A stretch of DNA of 64,000 nt from positions 62,001 to 126,000 of the forward strand of contig NW_027473506.1 in the NCBI RefSeq assembly GCF_050947335.1. Reading direction: 5' to 3'. The stretch comes from Megachile rotundata. Taxonomy: Eukaryota; Arthropoda; Insecta; Hymenoptera; Megachilidae. Shown here in pieces: positions 30,701 to 43,760 of the stretch. Within the stretch, counting starts at the first letter, position 1. Every line of letters starts with the position of its first letter. The notes below the pieces were generated by a model. That model saw only the letters and a list, made by a program, of their open reading frames with translations, was not told the origin of the DNA and searched no databases. Both the position numbers and the translations under genes were made by a program.

Positions 30701-33700
30701 TATTAGCCATATTATGCTTATATGATCGATAGAACGACAATTACTATACTCATTACTCTTACTATTATCAATCTAACTCATATTATTAGCCATTTTATGC
30801 TTATATGATCGGGAGAACGACAATTACTATACTTATTACACTCACTATTATCAATCTAACTCATATTATTAGCCATATTATGCTTATATGATCGATAGAA
30901 CGACAATTACTATACTCATTACTCATACTATTATCAATCTAACTCATATTATGAGCCATTTTATGCTTATATGATCGAGAGAACGACAATTACTATGCTC
31001 ACTACTCTTATTATTATCAATCTAACTCATATTATTAGCCATATTATGCTTATATGATCGATAGAACGACAATTACTATAGTTTTTACTCTTATTATTAT
31101 CAATCTAACTCATATTATTAGCCATATATGCGTATATGATCGGTAGAACGATAATTACTATACTTATTACTCTTAATATTATCAATCTAACACATATTAA
31201 TAATCATATTATGCTTATATGAGCAATAGAACTACAATTACTATACTTATTACACTCACTATTATCAATCTAACTCATATTATTAGCCATATTATGCTTA
31301 TATGATCGACAGAACGACAATTACTATACTTATTACACTAACTATTATCAATCTAACTCATATTATTAGCCATATTATGCTTATATGATCGGTAGAACGA
31401 TAATTACTATACTTATTTCTCTTATTATTATCAATCTAACTCATATTATTAGCCACATTATGCTTGTATGATCGGTGGAACGATAATTACAATACTTATT
31501 ACTCTTATTATTATCAATCTAACTCATATTATTAGCCATATTATGCTTATATGACCGATCGAACTACAATTACTATACATATTACTCTTATTATTATCAA
31601 TCTAGCTCATATTATTAACCATATTATGCAGATATGATCGAGAGAACTACAAGTACTATACTCATGACTCTTATTATTATCAATCTAACTAATATTATTA
31701 GCCATATTATGCTTGTATGATCGGTAGAACGATAATTACTATACTTATTACTCTTATTATTATCAATCTAACTCATATTATTAGCCATATTATGCTTATA
31801 TGATCGATAGAACGACAATTACTATACTCATTACTCTTATTATTATCAATCTAACTCATATTATTAGCCATATTATGCTTATATGATCGATAGAACGACA
31901 ATTACTATACTCACAACTCTTATTATTATCAATCTAACTAATATTATTAGCCACATTATGCTTATATGATCGATAGAACTACAATTACTATACTTATTAC
32001 TCTTGTTATTATCAATCTAGCTCATATTATTAACCATATTATGCAGACATGATCGATAGAACTACAACTACTATACTCATTACTCTTATTATTATCAATT
32101 TAACTCATATTATTAGCCATATTATGCTTATGTGATCGATAGAACGACAATTACTATACTTATTACTCCTATTATTATCAATCAAACTCATATTATTAGC
32201 CATACTATGCTTATATGATCGATGGAACGACAATTACTATGCTCACCACTTTTATTATTATCAATCTAACTCATATTATTAGCCATATTATGCTTATGTG
32301 ATCGATAGAACGACAATTACTATACTTATTGCTCATATTATTATCAATCTAACTCATATTATTAGCCATATTCTGCTTATATGATCGATAGGACGACAAT
32401 TACTATACTCATTACTCTTATTGTTATCAATCTAACTCATATTATTAGCCATATTATGCTTATATGATCGACAGAACGACAATTACTATACTTAATACAC
32501 TAACTATTATCAATCTAACTCATATTATTAGCCATATTATGCTTATATGATCGATAGAACGACAATTACTATAGTCTTTACTCTTATTATTATCAATCTA
32601 ACTCATATTATTAGCCATATATGCGTATATGATCGGTAGAACGATAATTACTATACTTATTACTCTTAATATTATCAATCTAACACATATTAATAATCAT
32701 ATTATGCTTATATGAGCAATAGAACTACAATTACTATACTTATTACACTTACTATTATCAATCTAACTCATATTATTAGCCATATTATGCTTATATGATC
32801 GACAGAACGACAATTACTATACTTATTACACTAACTATTATCAATCTAACTCATATTATTAGCCATATTATGCTTATATGATCGGTAGAACGATAATTAC
32901 TATACTTATTTCTCTTATTATTATCAATCTAACTCATATTATTAGCCACATTATGCTTGTATGATCGGTGGAACGATAATTACTATACTTATTACTCTTA
33001 TTATTATCAATCTAACTCATATAATTAGCCATATTATGCTTATATGACCGATCGAACTACAATTACTATACATATTACTCTTATTATTATCAATCTAGCT
33101 CATATTATTAACCATATTATGCAGATATGATCGAGAGAACTACAAGTACTATACTCATGACTCTTATTATTATCAATCTAACTAATATTATTAGCCATAT
33201 TATGCTTGTATGATCGGTAGAACCATAATTACTATACTTATTACTCTTATTATTATCAATCTAACTCATATTATTAGCCATATTATGCTGATATGATCGA
33301 TAGAACGACAATTACTATACTCATTACTCTTATTATTATCAATCTAACTCATATTATTAGCCATATTATGCTTATATGATCGATAGAACGACAATTACTA
33401 TACTCACAACTCTTATTATTATCAATCTAACTAATATTATTAGCCACATTATACTTATATGATCGATAGAACTACAATTACTATACTTATTACTCTTGTT
33501 ATTATCAATCTAGCTCATATTATTAACCATATTATGCAGACATGATCGATAGAACTACAACTACTATACTCATTACTCTTATTATTATCAATTTAACTCA
33601 TATTATTAGCCATATTATGCTTATGTGATCGATAGAACGACAATTACTATACTTATTACTCCTATTATTATCAATCAAACTCATATTATTAGCCATACTA

Positions 33701-36700
33701 TGCTGATATGATCGATGGAACGACAATTACTATGCTCACCACTTTTATTATTATCAATCTAACTCATATTATTAGCCATATTGTGCTTATGTGATCGATA
33801 GAACGACAATTACTATACTTATTGCTCATATTATTATCAATCTAACTCATATTATTAGCCATATTCTGCTTATATGATCGATAGGACGACAATTACTATA
33901 CTCATTACTCTTATTGTTATCAATCTAACTCATATTATTAGCCATATTATGCTTATATGATCGACAGAACGACAATTACTATACTTAATACACTAACTAT
34001 TATCAATCTAACTCATATTATTAGCCATATTATGCTTATATGATCGATAGAACGACAATTACTATTCCCATTACTCTTACTATTATCAATCTAACTCATA
34101 TTATGAGCCATTTTATGCTTATATGATCGAGAGATCGACAATTTCTATGCTCACTACTCTTATTATTATCAATCTAACTCATATTATTAGCCATATTATG
34201 CTTATATGATCGATAGAACGACAATTACTATAGTTTTTACTCTTATTATTATCAATCTAACTCTTATTATTAGCCATACTATGCTTATATGATCGATAGA
34301 ACGACAATTACTATGCTCACTACTCTTATTATTATCAATCTATCTCATATTATTAGCCATATATGCTTATATGATCGGTAGAACGATAATTACTATACTT
34401 ATTACTCTTAATATTATCAATCTAACTCATATTATTAGCCATATTATGCTTATATGATCGATAGAACGACAATTACTATACTCATTACTCTTACTATTAT
34501 CAATCTAACTCATATTATTAGCCATTTTATGCTTATATGATCGGGAGAACGACAATTACTATACTTATTACACTCACTATTATCAATCTAACTCATATTA
34601 TTAACCATATTATGCTTATATGATCGACAGAACGACAATTACTATACTTATTACACTAACTATTATCAATCTAACTCATATTATTAGCCATATTATGCTT
34701 ATATGATCGATAGAACGACAATTACTATACTCATTACTCATACTATTATCAATCTAACTCATATTATTAGCCATATTATGCTTATATGATCGATAGAACG
34801 ACAATTACTATACTCATTACTCTTACTATTATCAATCTAACTCATATTATTAGCCATTTTATGCTTATATGATCGGGAGAACGACAATTACTATACTTAT
34901 TACACTCACTATTATCAATCTAACTCATATTATTAACCATATTATGCTTATATTATCGACAGAACGACAATTACTATACTTATTACACTAACTATTATCA
35001 ATCTAACTCATATTATTAGCCATATTATGCTTATATGATCGATAGAACGACAATTACTATACTTATTGCTCTTATTATTATCAATCTAACTCATATTATT
35101 AGCCATATTGTGCTTATATGATCGACAGAACGCCAATTACTATACTCATTACTCTTATTATTATCAATCTAACTCATATTATTAGCCATATTATGCTTAT
35201 ATGATCGATAGAACGACAATTACTATACTCACTACTCTTATTATTATCAATCTAACTATTATTATTAGACATATTATGCTTATGTGATCGATAGAACGAC
35301 AATTACTATACTTATTACTCTTATTATTATCAATCTAACTCATATTATTAGCCATACTATGCTTATATGATCGATAGAACGACAATTACTATACTTATTA
35401 CTCTTATTATTATCAACCTAACTCATATTATTAGCCATATTATGCTTATATGATCGATAGAACGACAATTACTATACTCATTACTCTTACTATTATCAAT
35501 CTAACTCATATTATTAGCCATTTTATGCTTATAAGATCGGGGAGAACGACAATTACTATACTTATTACACTCACTATTATCAATCTAACTCATATTATTA
35601 ACCATATTATGCTTATATGATCGACAGAACGACAATGACTATACTTATTACACTAACTATTATCAATCTAACTCATATTATTAGCCATATTATGCTTATA
35701 TGATCGATAGAACGACAATTACTATACTCATTACTCGTACTATTATCAATCTAACTCATATTATGAGCCATTTTATGCTTATATGATCGAGAGAACGACA
35801 ATTACTATGCTCACTACTCTTATTATTATCAATCTAACTCATATTATTAGCCATATTATGCTTATATGATCGATAGAACGACAATTACTATAGTTTTTAC
35901 TCTTATTATTATCAATCTAACTCATATTATTAGCCATATATGCGTATATGATCGGTAGAACGATAATTACTATACTTATTACTCTTAATATTATCAATCT
36001 AACACATATTAATAATCATATTATGCTTATATGAGCAATAGAACTACAATTACTATACTTATTACACTAACTATTATCAATCTAACTCATATTATTAGCC
36101 ATATTATGCTTATATGATCGACAGAACGACAATTACTATACTTATTACACTAACTATTATCAATCTAACTAATATTATTAGCCATATTATGCTTATATGA
36201 TCGGTAGAACGATAATTACTATACTTATTACTCTTATTATTATCAATCTAACTCATATTATTAGCCATATTATGCTTATATGATCGATAGAACGACAATT
36301 ACTATACTCATTACTCTTATTATTATCAATCTAACTCATATTATTAGCCATATTATGCTTATATGATCGATAGAACGACAATTACTATACTCACAACTCT
36401 TATTATTATCAATCTAACTAATATTATTAGCCACATTATGCTTATATGATCGATAGAACTACAATTACTATACTTATTACTCTTGTTATTATCAATCTAG
36501 CTCATATTATTAACCATATTATGCAGACATGATCGATAGAACTACAACTACTATACTCATTACTCTTATTATTATCAATTTAACTCATATTATTAGCCAT
36601 ATTATGCTTATGTGATCGATAGAACGACAATTACTATACTTATTACTCCTATTATTATCAATCAAACTCATATTATTAGCCATACTATGCTGATATGATC

Positions 36701-38500
36701 GATGGAACGACAATTACTATGCTCACCACTTTTATTATTATCAATCTAACTCATATTATTAGCCATATTATGCTTATGTGATCGATAGAACGACAATTAC
36801 TATACTTACTGCTCATATTATTATCAATCTAACTCATATTATTAGCCATATTCTGCTTATATGATCGATAGGACGACAATTACTATACTCATTACTCTTA
36901 TTGTTATCAATCTAACTCATATTATTAGCCATATTATGCTTATATGATCGACAGAACGACAATTACTATACTTAATACACTAACTATTATCGATCTAACT
37001 CATATTATTAACCATATTATGCTTATATGATCGACAGAACGACAATGACTATACTTATTACACTAACTATTATCAATCTAACTCATATTATTAGCCATAT
37101 TATGCTTATATGATCGATAGAACGACAATTACTATACTTATTACTCCTACTATTATCAATCAAACTCATATTATTAGCCATACTATGCTGATATGATCGA
37201 TGGAACGACAATTACTATGCTCACCACTTTTATTATTATCAATCTAACTCATATTATTAGCCATATTATGCTTATGTGATCGATAGAACGACAATTACTA
37301 TACTTATTGCTCATATTATTATCAATCTAACTCATATTATTAGCCATATTATGCTTATATGATCGATAGGACGACAATTACTATACTCATTACTCTTATT
37401 GTTATCAATCTAACTCATATTATTAGCCATATTATGCTTATATGATCGACAGAACGACAATTACTATACTTAATACACTAACTATTATCGATCTAACTCA
37501 TATTATTAGCCATATTATGCTTATATGATCGATAGAACGACAATTACTATTCCCATTACTCTTACTATTATCAATCTAACTCATATTATGAGCCATTTTA
37601 TGCTTATATGATCGAGAGATCGACAATTTCTATGCTCACTACTCTTATTATTATCAATCTAACTCATATTATTAGCCATATTATGCTTATATGATCGATA
37701 GAACGACAATTACTATAGTCTTTACTCTTATTATTATCAATCTAACTCTTATTATTAGCCATACTATGCTTATATGATCGATAGAACGACAATTACTATG
37801 CTCACTACTCTTATTATTATCAATCTATCTCATATTATTAGCCATATATGCTTATATGATCGGTAGAACGATAATTACTATACTTATTACTCTTAATATT
37901 ATCAATCTAACTCATACTATTAATCATATTATGCTTATATGAGCAATAGAACTACAATTACTATACTTATTACGCTCACTATTATCAATCTAACTCATAT
38001 TATTAGCCATATTATGCTTATATGATCGACAGAACGACAATTACTATACTTATTACACTAACTATTACCAATCTAACTCATATTATTAGCCATATTATGC
38101 TTATATGATCGGTAGAACGATAATTACTATACTTATTTCTCTTATTATTATCAATCTAACTCATATTATTAGCCACATTATGCTTGTATGATCGATGGAA
38201 CGATAATTACTATACTTATTACTCTTATTATTATCAATCTAACTCATATTATTAGCCATATTATGCTTATATGACCGATCGAATTACAATTACTATACAT
38301 ATTACTCTTATTATTATCAATCTAGCTCATATTATTAACCATATTATGCAGATATGATCGAGAGAACTACAAGTACTATACTCATGACTCTTATTATTAT
38401 CAATCTAACTAATATTATTAGCCATATTATGCTTGTATGATCGGCAGAACGATAATTACTATACTTATTACTCTTATTGTTATCAATCTAACTCATATTA
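18715..38500 (+). repeat. Long-range duplication: about 18.7–22.7 kb and 33.9–38.5 kb
   Basis: Nearly 4 kb is present twice, about 15 kb apart. TTCCCATTAC pairs at 18967/34065 (offset 15098). CTTATAAGATCGG pairs at 20184/35531 (15347). ATCGATCTAAC pairs at 21643/36991 (15348). TTCCCATTAC pairs again at 21704/37550 (15846). The offset therefore steps up by 249 bp (3 monomers), then 1 bp (GGGGAG at about 35539), then 498 bp (6 monomers, inserted at about 36.99–37.49 kb). Between exchanges the copies stay closely matched, private variants included. This is segmental copying followed by whole-monomer expansions. Confidence 0.8.
23920..33858 (+). repeat. 6388-bp-offset duplication: 23920–27470 and 30308–33858
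   Basis: About 3.55 kb is repeated at an offset of 6388 bp (77 x 83 less three). Matching points are TATATGCG at 24737/31125, CTTGTATG at 25073/31461, GCTGATATG at 26899/33287, the rare ATACTTATATG at 27063/33451, and TTGTGCTTATGTG near 27393/33781. To the left, related GAATGAC units sit at 23514 and 30151. Their offset of 6637 shows a three-monomer length change outside the block. To the right, the copies part after the TTGCTCATATT unit: one continues with GATCGGTAG and the other with ATTCTGC and GATAGGACG. Confidence 0.83.
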
Positions 38501-39690
38501 TTAGCCATATTATGCTTATATGATCGATAGAACGACAATTACTATACTCAGTACTCTTATTATTATCAATCTAACTCATATTATTAGCCATATTATGCTT
38601 ATATGATCGATAGAACGACAATTACTATAGTTTTTACTCTTATTATTATCAATCTAACTCATATTATTAGCCATATATGCGTATATGATCGGTAGAACGA
38701 TAATTACTATACTTATTACTCTTAATATTATCAATCGAACACATATTAATAATCATATTATGCTTATATGAGCAATAGAACTACAATTACTATACTTATT
38801 ACACTCACTATTATCAATCTAACTCATATTATGAGCCATTTTATGCTTATATGATCGAGAGAACGACAATTACTATGCTCACTACTCTTATTATTATCAA
38901 TCTAACTCATATTATTAGCCATATTATGCTTATATGATCGATAGAACGACAATTACTATAGTTTTTACTCTTATTATTATCAATCTAACTCATATTATTA
39001 GCCATATTGTGCTTATATGATCGACAGAACGCCAATTACTATACTCATTACTCTTATTATTATCAATCTAACTCATATTATTAGCCATATTATGCTTATA
39101 TGATCGATAGAACGACAATTACTATACTCACTACTCTTATTATTATCAATCTAACTATTATTATTAGACATATTATGCTTATGTGATCGATAGAACGACA
39201 ATTACTATACTTATTACTCTTATGATTATCAATCTAACTCATATTATTAGCCATACTATGCTTATATGATCGATAGAACGACAATTACTATACTTATTAC
39301 TCTTATTATTATCAACCTAACTCATATTATTAGCCATATTATGCTTATATGATCGATAGAACGACAATTACTATACTCATTACTCTTACTATTATCAATC
39401 TAACTCATATTATTAGCCATTTTATGCTTATATGATCGGTGAGAACGACAATTACTATACTTATTACACTCACTATTATCAATCTAACTCATATTATTAA
39501 CCATATTATGCTTATATGATCGACAGAACGACAATTACTATACATATTACACTAACTATTATCAATCTAACTCATATTATTAGCCATATTATGCTTATAT
39601 GATCGATAGAACGACAATTACTATACTCATTACTCATACTATTATCAATCTAACTCATATTATTAGCCATATTATGCTTATATGATCGAT
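27460..39690 (+). repeat. 10619-bp-offset duplication: about 27.46–29.07 and 38.08–39.69 kb
   Basis: About 1.6 kb is shared at a constant offset of 10619 bp. Matches are CTCAGTACTC (CAGTAC at 27930/38549), TATATGCG (28055/38674), the private AATCGAACACATATT next to it, and CTTATGATTATC (28602/39221). The GAATTACAATT–GATCGGCAG units at the left end also occur at 22.4 kb (GAATTA 22435 versus 27662, offset 5227). The interval is thus a patch drawn from a third location. The right copy later gains one base in GATCGGTGAGAACG near 39437. Confidence 0.8.
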
Positions 39691-42228
39691 AGAATGACAA
39701 CTACTATACTCATTACTCATACTATTATCAATCTAACTCATATTATTAGCCATATTATGCTTATATGATCGATAGAATGACAATTACTATACTCATTACT
39801 CTTACTATTATCAATCTAAATCATATTATTAGCCATTTTATGCTTATATGATCGGGAGAACGACAATTACTATACTTATTACACTCACTATTATCAATCT
39901 AACTCATATTATTAACCATATTATGCTTATATGATCGACAGAACGACAATTACTATACTTATTACACTAACTATTATCAATCTAACTCATATTATTAGCC
40001 ATATTATGCTTATATGATCGATAGAACGACAATTACTATACTTATTGCTCTTATTATTATCAATCTAACTAATATTATTAGCCATATTATGCTTATGTGA
40101 TCGATAGAACGACAATTACTATACTTATTACTCTTATTATTATCAATCTAACTCATATTATTAGCCATACTATGCTTATATGATCGATAGAACGACAATT
40201 ACTATACGTATACTCTTATTATTATCAACCTAACTCATATTATTAGCCATATTATGCTTATATGATCGATAGAACGACAATTACTATACTCATTACTCTT
40301 ACTATTATCAATCTAACTCATATTATTAGCCATTTTATGCTTATATGATCGGGAGAACGACAATTACTATACTTATTACACTCACTATTATCAATCTAAC
40401 TCATATTATTAACCATATTATGCTTATATGATCGACAGAACGACAATTACTATACTTATTACACTAACTATTATCAATCTAACTCATATTATTAGCCATA
40501 TGATGCTTATATGATCGATAGAACGACAATTACTATACTCATTACTCATACTATTATCAATCTAACTCATATTATTAGCCATATTATGCTTATATGATCG
40601 ATAGAACGACAATTGCTATACTCATTACTCTTACTATTATCAATCTAACTCATATTATTAGCCATTTTATGCTTATATGATCGGGAGAACGACAATTACT
40701 ATACTCACAACTCTTATTATTATCAATGTAACTAATATTATTAGCCACATTATGCTTATATGATCGATAGAACTACAATTACTATACTTATTACTCTTGC
40801 TATTATCAATCTAGCTCATATTATTAACCATATTATGCAGACATGATCGATAGAACTACAACTACTATACTCATTACTCTTATTATTATCAATTTAACTC
40901 ATATTATTAGCCATATTATGCTTATGTGATCGATAGAACGACAATTACTATACTTATTACTCCTATTATTATCAATCAAACTCATATTATTAGCCATACT
41001 ATGCTGATATGATCGATGGAACGACAATTACTATGCTCACCACTTTTATTATTATCAATCTAACTCATATTATTAGCCATATTATGCTTATGTGATCGAT
41101 AGAACGACAATTACTATACTTATTGCTCATATTATTATCAATCTAACTCATATTATTAGCCATATTCTGCTTATATGATCGATAGGACGACAATTACTAT
41201 ACTCATTACTCTTATTGTTATCAATCTAACTCATATTATTAGCCATATTATGCTTATATGATCGACAGAACGACAATTACTATACTTAATACACTAACTA
41301 TTATCGATCTAACTCATATTATTAGCCATATTATGCTTATATGATCGATAGAACGACAATTACTATTCCCATTACTCTTACTATTATCAATCTAACTCAT
41401 ATTATGAGCCATTTTATGCTTATATGATCGAGAGATCGACAATTTCTATGCTCACTACTCTTATTATTATCAATCTAACTCATATTATTAGCCATATTAT
41501 GCTTATATGATCGATAGAACGACAATTACTATAGTCTTTACTCTTATTATTATCAATCTAACTCTTATTATTAGCCATACTATGCTTATATGATCGATAG
41601 AACGACAATTACTATGCTCACTACTCTTATTATTATCAATCTATCTCATATTATTAGCCATATATGCTTATATGATCGGTAGAACGATAATTACTATACT
41701 TATTACTCTTAATATTATCAATCTAACTCATACTATTAATCATATTATGCTTATATGAGCAATAGAACTACAATTACTATACTTATTACGCTCACTATTA
41801 TCAATCTAACTCATATTATTAGCCATATTATGCTTATATGATCGACAGAACGACAATTACTATACTTATTACACTAACTATTACCAATCTAACTCATATT
41901 ATTAGCCATATTATGCTTATATGATCGGTAGAACGATAATTACTATACTTATTTCTCTTATTATTATCAATCTAACTCATATTATTAGCCACATTATGCT
42001 TGTATGATCGATGGAACGATAATTACTATACTTATTACTCTTATTATTATCAATCTAACTCATATTATTAGCCATATTATGCTTATATGACCGATCGAAT
42101 TACAATTACTATACATATTACTCTTATTATTATCAATCTAGCTCATATTATTAACCATATTATGCAGATATGATCGAGAGAACTACAAGTACTATACTCA
42201 TGACTCTTATTATTATCAATCTAACTAT
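37110..42228 (+). repeat. 3816-bp-offset duplication: 37110–38412 and 40926–42228
   Basis: About 1.3 kb recurs at an offset of 3816 bp (46 x 83 less two). Markers are TTCCCATTAC at 37550/41366, ATCGATCTAAC just before it, the TATATGCTTA 82-bp unit with TCATACTATTAATC, and GAATTACAATT at 38281/42097. The copies part at 38413/42229: the left goes on with TAATATTATTAGCC and the right jumps to TATTATTATTAGACATA. This jump marks a crossover between different subtypes. Confidence 0.8.
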
Positions 42229-43760
42229 TATTATTAGACATATTATGCTTATGTGATCGATAGAACGACAATTACTATACTTATTACTCTTATGATTATC
42301 AATCTAACTCATATTATTAGCCATACTATGCTTATATGATCGATAGAACGACAATTACTATACTTATTACTCTTATTATTATCAACCTAACTCATATTAT
42401 TAGCCATATTATGCTTATATGATCGATAGAACGACAATTACTATACTCATTACTCTTACTATTATCAATCTAACTCATATTATTAGCCATTTTATGCTTA
42501 TATGATCGGGAGAACGACAATTACTATACTTATTACACTCACTATTATCAATCTAACTCATATTATTAACCATATTATGCTTATATGATCGACAGAACGA
42601 CAATTACTATACATATTACACTAACTATTATCAATCTAACTCATATTATTAGCCATATTATGCTTATATGATCGATAGAACGACAATTACTATACTCATT
42701 ACTCATACTATTATCAATCTAACTCATATTATTAGCCATATTATGCTTATATGATCGATAGAATGACAACTACTATACTCATTACTCATACTATTATCAA
42801 TCTAACTCATATTATTAGCCATATTATGCTTATATGATCGATAGAATGACAATTACTATACTCATTACTCTTACTATTATCAATCTAAATCATATTATTA
42901 GCCATTTTATGCTTATATGATCGGGAGAACGACAATTACTATACTTATTACACTCACTATTATCAATCTAACTCATATTATTAACCATATTATGCTTATA
43001 TGATCGACAGAACGACAATTACTATACTTATTACACTAACTATTATCAATCTAACTCATATTATTAGCCATATTATGCTTATATGATCGATAGAACGACA
43101 ATTACTATACTTATTGCTCTTATTATTATCAATCTAACTAATATTATTAGCCATATTATGCTTATGTGATCGATAGAACGACAATTACTATACTTATTAC
43201 TCTTATTATTATCAATCTAACTCATATTATTAGCCATACTATGCTTATATGATCGATAGAACGACAATTACTATACTTATTACTCTTATTATTATCAACC
43301 TAACTCATATTATTAGCCATATTATGCTTATATGATCGATAGAACGACAATTACTATACTCATTACTCTTACTATTATCAATCTAACTCATATTATTAGC
43401 CATTTTATGCTTATATGATCGGGAGAACGACAATTACTATACTTATTACACTCACTATTATCAATCTAACTCATATTATTAACCATATTATGCTTATATG
43501 ATCGACAGAACGACAATTACTATACTTATTACACTAACTATTATCAATCTAACTCATATTATTAGCCATATTATGCTTATATGATCGATAGAACGACAAT
43601 TACTATACTCATTACTCATACTATTATCAATCTAACTCATATTATTAGCCATATTATGCTTATATGATCGATAGAACGACAATTAGTATACTCATTACTC
43701 TTACTATTATCAATCTAACTCATATTATTAGCCATTTTATGCTTATATGATCGGGAGAAC
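39160..43760 (+). repeat. 37-monomer-offset duplication: about 39.16–40.69 and 42.23–43.76 kb
   Basis: CTTATGATTATC at 39221 and 42291 is 3070 bp apart. GAATGACAACTAC at 39692 and 42761 is 3069 bp apart. Both are close to 37 x 83 = 3071, reduced by the extra base near 39437 and by other small changes. Each copy contains a pair of adjacent GAATGAC units 83 bp apart (39692/39775 and 42761/42844). The left copy has lost one base in TATACGTATACTC near 40207. Confidence 0.75.
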
